DNA of 15,711 nucleotides from Roseburia sp. (GCA_003483745.1 DMYD01000005.1:56103-71813); one strand, 5' to 3'; positions 1-7,594 are shown, counted from the first letter of the stretch. Notes: generated by a model not told the origin, from the letters alone. Numbers and translations are program-made.

Positions 1-566
1 ACATTACGGATCTCATCATCACGTCCGATGACCGGATCAAGTTTCTGCTCTTTCGCACGCGCTACCATATCATAACCGTATTTTTCAAGAGTATCATACG
101 TAGCTTCCGGATTGTCCGAAACTACACGCTGGTTGCCACGCACGGTTGAAAGCGCCTGTAAAAACCGGTCTCTCGTGATTCCGTACTCTTTGAAGATCTC
201 CTTCATCGCTTTGTTCGGGTATTTTAACAGTGCAAGGAATAAATGCTCTACGGAAACATATTCGTCTCCCATCTGCTTTGCCTCGTTCTCTGCATGGATC
301 AGCACTTTATTTAAGTCCTGTCCGACATAGACCTGACCGCCGGATACCTTTACCCTTGCTGCGAGATGTTTTTTGGCGTTATCCAGGAAATGCTCTTTCT
401 GGATATCCATTTTTTCTATCAATTTTAAAATCAGTCCGTCTTCCTGCTGCAACAATGCAACAAGCAGATGTTCCTGCTCGATTTCCTGATTGCCATATTC
501 ATATGCAAGTTTTTCACAATCATTGATCGCTTCTACGGACTTCTGTGTAAATTTCTGAATGTTCAT
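1..566 (-). CDS. clpB: ATP-dependent disaggregase ClpB, N-terminal part (partial)
   Basis: The reverse strand encodes about 188 residues from MNIQKFTQKSVEAIN and runs off the window edge. Two Clp-N repeats are visible, with typical phrases such as EQEHLLVALLQQ and SVEHLFLALLKYP. They are followed by the linker into the first AAA+ module, ending in DPVIGRDDEIRN. This order matches ClpB, the Hsp100 chaperone that extracts polypeptides from aggregates together with DnaK in the cytoplasm. ClpC/ClpA share the Clp-N fold, but the spacing and the EQKLDPVIGRDDEIR junction fit ClpB best. The start is ATG at 564-566, preceded by a strong purine-rich Shine-Dalgarno sequence (GGGAGGAAG on the minus strand, about 571-580). 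The AAA+ modules and the middle domain lie outside the window. The upstream CIRCE element indicates HrcA control. Confidence 0.93.
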   Translation of the reverse strand, partial: MNIQKFTQKSVEAINDCEKLAYEYGNQEIEQEHLLVALLQQEDGLILKLIEKMDIQKEHFLDNAKKHLAARVKVSGGQVYVGQDLNKVLIHAENEAKQMGDEYVSVEHLFLALLKYPNKAMKEIFKEYGITRDRFLQALSTVRGNQRVVSDNPEATYDTLEKYGYDMVARAKEQKLDPVIGRDDEIRN

Positions 567-682
567 ATATTCTTCCTCCCTCTTATTCTATTGTGGTCCA
601 AACTGGACATCTATATCAAATGATGGCGGACCATCATGAGTTTTCTTTCTTAATTTATATCTGTTTTCCGTTTACAATTTGT

Positions 683-711
683 GTTATACACCTGATTGTT
701 AGCACTGTCAA
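683..711 (-). promoter_or_regulatory. Sigma-A-type promoter of clpB
   Basis: On the minus strand a perfect -35 box TTGACA (706-711) is followed after exactly 17 nt by a -10 box TATAAC (683-688). Transcription would start near 676 and run into clpB. The -35 box lies inside the CIRCE operator, so HrcA binding would block polymerase directly. Confidence 0.85.
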
Positions 712-725
712 GAGGTGAGTGCTAA
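699..725. promoter_or_regulatory. CIRCE operator (HrcA binding site)
   Basis: The sequence reads TTAGCACTG, a 9-nt spacer, then GAGTGCTAA. The known CIRCE consensus is TTAGCACTC-N9-GAGTGCTAA, so only the last base of the left arm differs. Arm length and spacer length are exact. HrcA represses class I heat-shock genes (groE, dnaK and sometimes clpB) through this element in Firmicutes. No CtsR heptad repeat was seen in this promoter. Confidence 0.95.
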
Positions 726-742
726 TTATTTTATAAAAAAAA

Positions 743-791
743 TATAAACTGTCCTGCGAATACGATATGCTCTGCATCCGCAGGACTTTTT
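743..791 (-). terminator. Rho-independent terminator after the BMP-family gene
   Basis: An 8-bp GC-rich stem (GTCCTGCG at 751-758 with CGCAGGAC at 779-786) encloses a 20-nt loop. On the minus strand it follows the stop codon at 805 by about 18 nt. It is preceded by an A-run (complement of 787-791) and followed by a T-rich tract with a run of T's (complement of about 733-749). It separates the receptor unit from the clpB promoter. The T5 at 787-791 means it could also act on the plus strand. Confidence 0.8.
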
Positions 792-804
792 CCCTCACAA
801 TCCC

Positions 805-1995
805 CTATTCTTCTATCCGGATCACATCTTTCAGCACATAATGAAACGAAGGTGCAGACGCAAACTCATTCTCCGTATATCCCTGATTCAGATCATAAGT
901 ATCGTCCGGGTCATCCGGATCTGCCCCGACATAATCTCCCCGGAACACATCCAGTTTCCCCTGCTCAAACTGCCGGATCACTTCCTGCATTTTTTCCGCT
1001 GTGCCATCAGCAGCCGTGATTTCATTTAATTCTAACATCTGCACCCAGTCTTCTTCAAAACCGGCACCAATATCATTTCCATTGACCGTTCCTTTGATAC
1101 TTTTCTCAATCACACGGTCGTTTAAAACTGCATCCACAGCTCCCATCATATAGGGTTCCCAGTTAATCTTGCATCCGGTAAGATAAGTGGTCGGCGCCAC
1201 ATCTTCCATACTCTGGTTATAACTTACCAGATAAACCGGGGTCCCCGCAGCAGTTTCCTCACACGCGGTAGCCGGGCCTGCGGTATCCGAATGCTGTGAT
1301 ATGATCACACAGCCCTCATCGATCAGGTCTTTGGCATACTTTTTTTCCGTCCGGTAATCATTCCATTTATTGGTATAACGCACTGTCATCACCGCTTCCG
1401 GTACAACCGATCTCACTCCGAGCAAAAATGCCGTATATCCGGAGATCACCTCTGCATAAGGATAGGCTGCAACATATCCGATCTTTGCCTGCTGCCGTGT
1501 AATCACGCCTTCTTTGATCAGTTCTTTCATTTTCATCCCGGCTGCCACTCCCGCCGTATACCTTCCCTGATAAATTTTCCCCATGAATGTATGATAATTT
1601 TTTAAGAGGGGCTCTTCATTTGCATTCGCACATGTTGCCATACAAAACTCAATCCCGGGATATTTTTCTGCAAACTCCTTCGTAACGGTTCCATAATTAT
1701 AACTAGTCGTAAAAATCAGGTCACATCCGGCATACACAAGCTGCTGTAAGTACTCTGATTCCGTTCCCTCCGCAACATTATTGAGTGCAATGACTTTTAC
1801 CTGATCCCTGTATTTTGTCTGGATTGCCTCCTGCGCATCAATAAAATTGCTGGTATATGCGGTACTCGCATCTCCAACATACACAAAACCAACAGTGATC
1901 TCTTTTTCTTCGTCTCTCAGAAAGTATACAGATGCCGACACAAAAGCAATCACAACCAGACAGGTGCACAATGTCACAAGATATACTTTTTTCAC
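805..1995 (-). CDS. BMP/PnrA-family ligand-binding protein, membrane-anchored
   Basis: Starting from GTG at 1993-1995 the protein has 396 residues. It begins with KK, then a hydrophobic segment (about residues 4-24) that acts as a signal peptide or membrane anchor, then an extracytoplasmic domain starting EKEITVGFVYVGDAS. The phrases GFVYVGD, GCDLIFTTSYNY, HTFMGKIYQGRYTAGVAAG and IGYVAAYPYAEVISGYTAFLLG match the Bmp family (basic membrane protein, PnrA/Med type). These proteins are periplasmic-binding-protein folds that often bind nucleosides. No lipobox cysteine is visible, unlike typical ABC-linked BMP lipoproteins, and no BMP permease or ATPase genes are nearby. The gene lies 1 nt after the HD-GYP receptor gene, and its Shine-Dalgarno is formed by that gene's last Glu codons, so the two are almost surely co-expressed. 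I infer an accessory ligand-binding role for the receptor; the ligand is unknown. A longer reading frame back to 2079 exists but overlaps the upstream gene and lacks a better ribosome site. Confidence 0.85.
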   Translation of the reverse strand: MKKVYLVTLCTCLVVIAFVSASVYFLRDEEKEITVGFVYVGDASTAYTSNFIDAQEAIQTKYRDQVKVIALNNVAEGTESEYLQQLVYAGCDLIFTTSYNYGTVTKEFAEKYPGIEFCMATCANANEEPLLKNYHTFMGKIYQGRYTAGVAAGMKMKELIKEGVITRQQAKIGYVAAYPYAEVISGYTAFLLGVRSVVPEAVMTVRYTNKWNDYRTEKKYAKDLIDEGCVIISQHSDTAGPATACEETAAGTPVYLVSYNQSMEDVAPTTYLTGCKINWEPYMMGAVDAVLNDRVIEKSIKGTVNGNDIGAGFEEDWVQMLELNEITAADGTAEKMQEVIRQFEQGKLDVFRGDYVGADPDDPDDTYDLNQGYTENEFASAPSFHYVLKDVIRIEE

Positions 1996-1996
1996 C

Positions 1997-4900
1997 TTAC
2001 TCCTCCTCTTTTTCCCTGCTATGATCTGCATGTGCATGTTCTTTGTACAGACTGCATATGTCAATCTTTCCATTGTCAATCAGTCCTAACATAACATCGA
2101 CAAGTCCTGGATCAAACTGCGTTCCCCTTCCATTTTTCAGTTCCTGTATCACATAGGCCATATCCAACTGTTTCCGGTAAACGCGATTCGCCGTCATTGC
2201 ATCAAATGTATCTGCAATTCCGATAATTCTGGCATTGATCGGGATTTCTTCTCCTTTTAACCCGTGCACATATCCTTTTCCATCGTATCTTTCATGATGA
2301 TATAAGGCACCCTCTTCCACATGGTCTACGATCGTGAAACTTTTTAAGATTTCCGCACCTTTCGTCACATGCGATTTCATAATTCCATATTCCTCGTCTG
2401 TTAATTTCTCCGGCTTATTTAAAATCCGGTCTGGAATACCGATCTTTCCGATATCATGTAAAAGTGCTGCCTTTTTCAGATCCTCACAGCTTTTCTCATC
2501 AAACCCAAGTTCTTTTGCGATCAGTACGGAATATTCTGCCACACGCTCAGAATGCTGACTCGTCCTTACATCTTTAGCGTCTACCGTCTTAGCAATCGTA
2601 AGTACCGTCTCATTCCCCATTTCCAGCTGCTTTTTTACCAGTTCAATCTCCTTTTTCTGAAGATCGATCACTCTCTGCACCTGTGTATGAAAAATCATCC
2701 AGGTCAGATAAGCTACTGCTAACGCAAACACTGCCACTATATAAACCACAAACCACCAGTGATCGTAGATCTCTGCCTTTTTTTCAATGGTATACACACT
2801 TTCCACTACCGGCTTCTGTCCCTTATGATCCAGCACCGCAATATGAAATTTATAGGTTCCTACCGGAAGATTTGTATAAATCACACTGGACATCTCACTT
2901 TGGGACATCACCTGCGGCTCACTGTCATACCCCTCTAAGTAAACACTTACATAAGGGAGATTCACGGAATAATTGATAATTTCCGGAAATATCTCAAGCT
3001 TTTCTGCTCCCCTTTCCAGATAGATCACCTCTCCACGTCTGACAAAATACGATACATCATCTATTTTTACGGATTTCATCTGCATACGGTAGGAACGGAC
3101 GGAAACCTCATAATTTTTAAGATTCATACAAATCACGCCCGTATCTGTGGAAAAATAGAAATTCATATCCTCATCTACATAATTCCATGCATTTGGTGTC
3201 AGCGCCCAGTTAAGCCCGGCATCACTGTTTAACAATTTATACTCTAATTCCTTCCCGGACAAAAGATCCTCTTTATCCACAACATAGATCCCCGCTGACC
3301 CTGATATAAACAAAGTATGGTCGATTCCCTCCACAATATCATAATTATTATAATAAGGAAATTTATCAAGACTCCTGATTTTTCCTTCCGTATCCATGTA
3401 ACAGATTCCATTACTTGTTACAATAAATACACCTCCATCCTCATTTTTCACCATACGGAGGATCACCTCTGAGCTTAATCCATCCTCTTTGTTGTAAACA
3501 TCTTCCACTTTTCCATTTTTTATCACCGCGATTCCATTTCCATCCGTGCCGGCAAATATGGTTCCGTCTTCCTGTTCTAATACACAAAGAATCTTCGGTA
3601 CCGTAAGTCCATCTGATTCACCGGTCACTTTTGTAATCTCCCCATCCCGGATAAATGTAAGTCCCGCATCTCCTGCCGCAAGTATTGTCCCGTTTTTTAG
3701 TTCTTCGACGGTACGGTATTTATTACCATTTGCCCCACTGGCATTATCATAGACAAAAGTCTCTCCTTTTGCTGTAATCTCATAAATGCCCTTTCCCGTT
3801 GTGCAGATCCACAAATTTCCACAGCTGTCTGTCCGAATACATCGTATTCTTGTGCCAGCTAAGGTTTCCGTAACATCATCCGTATATTCTTCTCCGGTCT
3901 CTTCATCCATTACCTCTAATCCGCTGTCCGTTCCTATATAAAACCTGTTCTGCCATTTCGTAACTGAATTGACAACCTGATTTTCCTGGATAGCTCCTGT
4001 CTGCAATGATGTAAATACCGACTTACATAAACGAAGAACGCCAAGCCTTGACGATGTAAACCAGAGATTTCCCTGATAATCCATCAGCACATGATCAATC
4101 GAACTGTTGAATGTATCTGTATTTATCATTTTAAAATCTGTCTGTTCCACAAAATATCCCACTCCGTTATCGGCACAGACAAACATGACTCCGTCATCTA
4201 AAAAATACAGTGACTTTATATTGGATAATTCTTCACAGCCTTTCGTTTCCCTGTATTTCCACTCTCCCGTATCACAGCCATAGCACAGTATCTCATTCTG
4301 TGAAGTTCCGGCATACAAAAGCCCGTTTTCATCAAACTTACAGCAGGAAAAATCAGCTCCTTCGGATGGTTCCACAACATCCGTGATCTTTCCCTGCCGG
4401 ATAAAATACAGTTTTCCATCATCGGTTACTGCTGCAACTGTTCCATTTGCATCTGCATCCATACTTTTTACATACACAATATCTTCCATCGTCTTTTTCA
4501 CATTTAACCCTCCTGCTAATGTGACAATGGAAAGTGCCCCGGCTGTTCCAACATAATAATTTCCATCTGCGCACTGTGTAATACAGCGTACCGAATCCGA
4601 TGCAAGTCCCTGTTTTTCAGTAATAACATTTGCAACCGTATCATTGATAAAAATGGAAAGTCCGCTGTCATTCGTTCCAACCCACAGTCTGCCTTCCTCA
4701 TCCGTATACAGGCAGTTCACGGTTTTTATCGATTCATATTCATTGATCCATTGAAATTTTGTGCCATTATACCGGTACAGCCCGCCATATGTTCCAATCC
4801 ATAAAACGCCATCCTTCGTCTGCACAATATCATTGGCACATCCACCCGGTATTCCATTTTCCCTGCCATAAACAGTCTGAAGATAACTACTGTACTCTTC

Positions 4901-5545
4901 CTGTTCTGTAACTGTTTTTGCCGTTACTTTCTCTCCCCGGATCATGCCAAGCACCAATATACAAAGAAACATCATGAGCAAAGTATGCTGTCTTTTAGAT
5001 ACAATTTTTTTCTGAAGCAATTTTATAAGAGAAAATACTAAGACGATCGTTATAACCTTATCAAGAAAATCAAGATAAAACTGTCCCATACAGTGACTGA
5101 AAAAGCTGTTAAACCCAACTTTTTCCATAGACTCAATAACACCGTCTCCCCAGATATTCTGCGTAGAACCATCACAATACAGATAATTAAGCGGGACAGA
5201 AAGTGTCACCGATAAAACCGCTATTAAAAAACTTGTTGAAAGTACTCCATAAAGATTTTTTAAAAATCCTTTTTTCACACATATGCCGGTCGTTATGCCG
5301 ACCATGGCACTGACCACTGCGTAAAACATATTTGTCCAGGAATATAAAATCCCATAGGTAAGATTTACCGTCATCCCGACCATAGCTCCACAGAAAGGTC
5401 CCAGCACATACGCTGCCGTTACTGTTCCAAAAGAATCAAGCCACAACGGCAGCTGCAGTCTGTCAGACAAAATCCTGCCGGCAAAATTTACCACTATACA
5501 TCCAAGTACAAACGTGCTGATCACATACCATTTTTTATTTTTCAT
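1997..5545 (-). CDS. Membrane HD-GYP cyclic-di-GMP phosphodiesterase with beta-propeller sensor
   Basis: A 1182-residue sensor protein. Residues 1 to about 205 hold several membrane segments and resemble an ECF-transporter S-component-like domain (LWLDSFGTVTAAYVLGPF, then a small-residue-rich helix). Residues about 215-830 carry many Reg_prop (two-component propeller) repeats, such as DGVLWIGTYGGLYRYNG and EGRLWVGTNDSGLSIF. A Y_Y_Y-type beta-sandwich follows, with LPVGTYKFHIAVLDHKG near its end. Then come a single membrane helix (about 931-952), a short coiled coil (953-975) and a C-terminal HD-GYP domain. Metal and active-site positions are visible: H998, H1030-D1031, H1059, H1083-H1084, D1088 and D1112. 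HD-GYP domains hydrolyse c-di-GMP to pGpG or GMP, so an external signal read by the propeller probably tunes cytoplasmic c-di-GMP. The signature is GYV rather than GYP. The start is ATG with a GAGGAAAAGG Shine-Dalgarno. Co-transcribed with the BMP-family gene. Confidence 0.92.
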   Translation of the reverse strand: MKNKKWYVISTFVLGCIVVNFAGRILSDRLQLPLWLDSFGTVTAAYVLGPFCGAMVGMTVNLTYGILYSWTNMFYAVVSAMVGITTGICVKKGFLKNLYGVLSTSFLIAVLSVTLSVPLNYLYCDGSTQNIWGDGVIESMEKVGFNSFFSHCMGQFYLDFLDKVITIVLVFSLIKLLQKKIVSKRQHTLLMMFLCILVLGMIRGEKVTAKTVTEQEEYSSYLQTVYGRENGIPGGCANDIVQTKDGVLWIGTYGGLYRYNGTKFQWINEYESIKTVNCLYTDEEGRLWVGTNDSGLSIFINDTVANVITEKQGLASDSVRCITQCADGNYYVGTAGALSIVTLAGGLNVKKTMEDIVYVKSMDADANGTVAAVTDDGKLYFIRQGKITDVVEPSEGADFSCCKFDENGLLYAGTSQNEILCYGCDTGEWKYRETKGCEELSNIKSLYFLDDGVMFVCADNGVGYFVEQTDFKMINTDTFNSSIDHVLMDYQGNLWFTSSRLGVLRLCKSVFTSLQTGAIQENQVVNSVTKWQNRFYIGTDSGLEVMDEETGEEYTDDVTETLAGTRIRCIRTDSCGNLWICTTGKGIYEITAKGETFVYDNASGANGNKYRTVEELKNGTILAAGDAGLTFIRDGEITKVTGESDGLTVPKILCVLEQEDGTIFAGTDGNGIAVIKNGKVEDVYNKEDGLSSEVILRMVKNEDGGVFIVTSNGICYMDTEGKIRSLDKFPYYNNYDIVEGIDHTLFISGSAGIYVVDKEDLLSGKELEYKLLNSDAGLNWALTPNAWNYVDEDMNFYFSTDTGVICMNLKNYEVSVRSYRMQMKSVKIDDVSYFVRRGEVIYLERGAEKLEIFPEIINYSVNLPYVSVYLEGYDSEPQVMSQSEMSSVIYTNLPVGTYKFHIAVLDHKGQKPVVESVYTIEKKAEIYDHWWFVVYIVAVFALAVAYLTWMIFHTQVQRVIDLQKKEIELVKKQLEMGNETVLTIAKTVDAKDVRTSQHSERVAEYSVLIAKELGFDEKSCEDLKKAALLHDIGKIGIPDRILNKPEKLTDEEYGIMKSHVTKGAEILKSFTIVDHVEEGALYHHERYDGKGYVHGLKGEEIPINARIIGIADTFDAMTANRVYRKQLDMAYVIQELKNGRGTQFDPGLVDVMLGLIDNGKIDICSLYKEHAHADHSREKEEE

Positions 5546-5613
5546 AACCTTTTCCTCATATGTACATCAATAACACAGGTGCTATTGCTTTATCCCAGGG
5601 TAACTCTACTAAT

Positions 5614-5641
5614 ATTTTAACAAAAACCATTAAAAAGACAA
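5614..5641 (-). promoter_or_regulatory. Candidate promoter of the HD-GYP/BMP unit
   Basis: On the minus strand, -35 TTGTCT (5636-5641), 16 nt, and -10 TAAAAT (5614-5619) preceded by TGT, an extended -10. The -35 is a partial match (4 of 6). It lies about 70 nt upstream of the ATG at 5545. Confidence 0.5.
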
Positions 5642-5658
5642 CTGTTTCAGGCGATTTT

Positions 5659-5680
5659 ATACATTAATTTTTTAATGTAT
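5659..5680. promoter_or_regulatory. Perfect inverted repeat between divergent promoters
   Basis: ATACATTAA, TTTT, TTAATGTAT: two 9-bp arms in perfect inversion within the 274-bp divergent gap. It sits just upstream of the candidate minus-strand -35 and about 50 bp upstream of the plus-strand -10, where a shared regulator could bind. It has no G/C-rich stem and no T-tail suited to a terminator. The binding protein is not known. Confidence 0.45.
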
Positions 5681-5729
5681 GAAAGCACCGGGTTGCAGGA
5701 TTTCTATTTCATTTAAAATTACAATATGT

Positions 5730-5735
5730 TAGAAT
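5730..5735 (+). promoter_or_regulatory. Candidate extended -10 promoter of fchA-folD
   Basis: TAGAAT at 5730-5735 is preceded by TGT, giving an extended -10 (TGnTAGAAT). The -35 position is poor, which fits an extended -10 promoter. The leader to the ATG at 5820 is about 80 nt. I saw no folate riboswitch-like structure in it. Confidence 0.4.
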
Positions 5736-5819
5736 AAAGCAATCAATGTAATTTATCGAATAAAAATGCTAAAAAAATACCGTACAGGTATGGAGAATAA
5801 TGTGCAATGGAGGAATATC

Positions 5820-6467
5820 ATGGAACATCAGACAAATTCATGCTTTACAGATTATTCCTGTAAAGATTTTATCACCGTTTTATCCGGCAAAGCTCCGGTT
5901 CCGGGAGGCGGAGGTGCCGCTGCTCTCGCCGGCGCAATCGGCATCGCTCTTGGAAATATGGTCGGGAGTCTTACCGTCGGAAAAAAGATCTATGCCGCTG
6001 TGGAAGAGGATATCATTCAATGTAAGAAAAAAGCGGACGAGATCACGGCACGGCTTTTAGATCTCGTGGAAAAAGACGCCGAAGCTTTCGAACCGTTAAG
6101 TGCCGCCTACGGCATGCCAAAAAGCACACCGGAAGAAATTGAAAAAAAGGCAGAAGTAATGGAAGCCGCCTTAGTGGGAGCCTGTGAAGTTCCACTTGAG
6201 ATTATGCGGACCTGCGCAGAGGCAATCGATCTGATTGAAACCTTTGCCGAAAAGGGCAGTAAAATTGCCATCAGCGATGCCGGTGTCGGCGCCACGCTGC
6301 TAAAATCTGCCCTGCAGGGAGCATCCTTAAATATCTACATCAACACAAAATCCATGACTGACAAAAAAGCCGCTGCTTCCTATAATAAAGAGGCAGATGA
6401 ACTGCGTGAAACATACGAAAAGAAAGCAGATGAGATTTTCAATCTGGTCTGCACAAAGATCCGATAA
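5820..6467 (+). CDS. fchA: Cyclodeaminase/cyclohydrolase family protein, probable methenyl-THF cyclohydrolase
   Basis: A 215-residue all-helical cytoplasmic protein of the formiminotransferase-cyclodeaminase C-terminal family (FTCD_C). The glycine-rich signature at residues 24-53 (PVPGGGGAAALAGA, then NMVGSLTVGKK) is typical, and the length matches stand-alone FchA proteins. Known members are methenyl-tetrahydrofolate cyclohydrolases (FchA) or formimino-THF cyclodeaminases. No hut or formiminotransferase gene is nearby, but folD follows 79 nt downstream on the same strand. FolD appears to lack its cyclohydrolase residues, so I favour FchA, which hydrolyses 5,10-methenyl-THF to 10-formyl-THF. 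The start at 5820 was chosen because GGAGGA (5809-5814) lies 5 nt upstream. An in-frame ATG at 5766 has no such site and would add an unrelated 18-residue tail. Confidence 0.88.
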   Translation: MEHQTNSCFTDYSCKDFITVLSGKAPVPGGGGAAALAGAIGIALGNMVGSLTVGKKIYAAVEEDIIQCKKKADEITARLLDLVEKDAEAFEPLSAAYGMPKSTPEEIEKKAEVMEAALVGACEVPLEIMRTCAEAIDLIETFAEKGSKIAISDAGVGATLLKSALQGASLNIYINTKSMTDKKAAASYNKEADELRETYEKKADEIFNLVCTKIR

Positions 6468-6546
6468 ACATAGATTGTATATTTCTCAAACAAGCTATTC
6501 TTAAAAATAAAAACAGAGATTCAAACTTGCAAAAATGGAGGTACCA

Positions 6547-7410
6547 ATGGCAAAATTATTATTAGGAAAAGAAGTTACCGCTTCCTTAAATGAAGAAATC
6601 CGTAAAAAAACAGCTATACTCACCGCACATCAGATCACGCCAAAACTCGGCATTATCCGAATCGGTGAAAAAGATGACGATATTTCTTACGAACGCGGAG
6701 CAACCAAACGATGCGAAACTCTCGGCGTTGCATTTGAAAAATTTCTGCTTCCGGAAAATGCCACAGAAGAAGATGTTTTAAATACCATCGCACAGGTCAA
6801 TGAGGCAGACGATATTCACGGCGTATTACTCTTCCGCCCTCTCCCGCGTCATTTAGATGAAAATAAGATCATCAACGCACTTGCCGTGGAAAAAGACATT
6901 GACGGCATCACCGACCGCTCCATGGCTTCCGTTTTCCTTGGAAAACAAATCGGTTTTGCACCGTGTACACCGAGCGCCTGCATGAAAATCTTAAATCACT
7001 ATGGCATCGACTGCTCCGGCAAAAAAGCTGTCGTGATCGGCAGAAGCCCTGTCGTTGGAAAACCAGCCGCCATGATGCTTCTCCAGAAAAACGCAACTGT
7101 CACGATCTGTCACACAAAAACAAAAGATATGCCATCCGTGGTAAAGGAAGCTGACATCGTGATCGTTGCCGCCGGAAGATCAGGCGTCATCGGTGCAGAC
7201 TACCTGCGCGCCGGACAGACCGTCATCGACGTCGGCATCAACGTAAACGAAGAAGGCAGGCTCTGCGGTGATGTCAGCTTCGCTGACGCAGAACCCGTTG
7301 TAGATGCGATCACCCCCGTCCCAGGCGGTGTCGGAAGCGTCACAACCTCCGTACTGGTTGAGCACGTTGTGGATGCCGCTCTCCTAAAGGCTGGATTAGA
7401 CATCTTATAA
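6547..7410 (+). CDS. folD: FolD-type methylene-THF dehydrogenase, predicted to lack cyclohydrolase activity
   Basis: A 287-residue protein with the full FolD layout. The N-terminal folate-binding domain is followed by a Rossmann domain with the NADP-binding GRSPVVGKP motif (165-173), KDIDG (116-120) and the C-terminal TPVPGGVG signature. FolD oxidises 5,10-methylene-THF to methenyl-THF and normally also hydrolyses that to 10-formyl-THF in one shared site. In bifunctional enzymes the motif is Y-x3-K-x-K. Here it is Y48-ERG-A52-T-K54, so the catalytic lysine is alanine. The conserved glutamine of the VQLPLP motif is also replaced (F96 in LLFRPLP). The aspartate of KDxDG (D119) is kept. This fits a dehydrogenase-only enzyme working with the adjacent FchA. 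The start is ATG at 6547 with GGAGG at 6537-6541. An upstream in-frame ATG at 6535 overlaps that site. Confidence 0.93.
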   Translation: MAKLLLGKEVTASLNEEIRKKTAILTAHQITPKLGIIRIGEKDDDISYERGATKRCETLGVAFEKFLLPENATEEDVLNTIAQVNEADDIHGVLLFRPLPRHLDENKIINALAVEKDIDGITDRSMASVFLGKQIGFAPCTPSACMKILNHYGIDCSGKKAVVIGRSPVVGKPAAMMLLQKNATVTICHTKTKDMPSVVKEADIVIVAAGRSGVIGADYLRAGQTVIDVGINVNEEGRLCGDVSFADAEPVVDAITPVPGGVGSVTTSVLVEHVVDAALLKAGLDIL

Positions 7411-7466
7411 TTGTGCTGCACCAGTACATCATTTTTCTAAATAGCAACAGGGCACTGCACTAGAAA

Positions 7467-7506
7467 AAAGTCTCAACGCAGGCATAGCTTTCTACGTTGA
7501 GACTTT
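7467..7506. terminator. Bidirectional terminator between folD and the sugar locus
   Basis: A 12-bp stem, AAAGTCTCAACG (7467-7478) with CGTTGAGACTTT (7495-7506), and a 16-nt loop. For folD it lies 57 nt past the stop, with a short T-run. On the minus strand the stem is followed by a run of six T's (complement of 7464-7469), a better tail. It can therefore end transcripts coming from the sugar operon through the ATPase relics. Confidence 0.75.
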
Positions 7507-7510
7507 AAAT

Positions 7511-7594
7511 CTACTCTCCAATCACAACTTTACAGTCCTTTTTATAGCCTAACAGAACGTCATACTCATCTATGATAATAATAACCTTTTTGAT
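7511..7594 (-). pseudogene. Internally deleted AAA-ATPase-like (DUF1703-type) remnant
   Basis: A stop-to-stop stretch of 27 codons reads KKVIIIIDEYDVLL followed directly by GYKKDCKVVIGE and TAG (7511-7513). The first part resembles the Walker-B region (VxxLIDEYDxPL) of AAA-ATPase-like proteins carrying a C-terminal PD-(D/E)XK nuclease-like domain. The second part resembles the extreme C-terminus of the same family (an AFYKKDC-like ending). Several hundred residues between them seem to be missing, as does the P-loop. It lies in frame after the stop of the neighbouring relic. Identification from such a short piece is tentative. Confidence 0.45.

Noticed and set aside
1996..2079. Longer N-terminus for the BMP-family protein (in-frame ATG at 2079)
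   Set aside because: It would overlap the end of the receptor gene by over 80 nt and put a charged 28-residue tail before the signal segment. The GTG at 1995 has an ideal ribosome site and gives a normal signal-anchor start.
5766..5819. Earlier start for the FchA-like gene at 5766
   Set aside because: There is no ribosome site before 5766, while GGAGGA lies 5 nt before the ATG at 5820, and the extra residues do not resemble the family.
5681..5819. Possible folate (THF) or c-di-GMP riboswitch in the divergent leaders
   Set aside because: I looked for the conserved cores of these riboswitches on both strands and did not find them. The only clear structure is the AT-rich inverted repeat.
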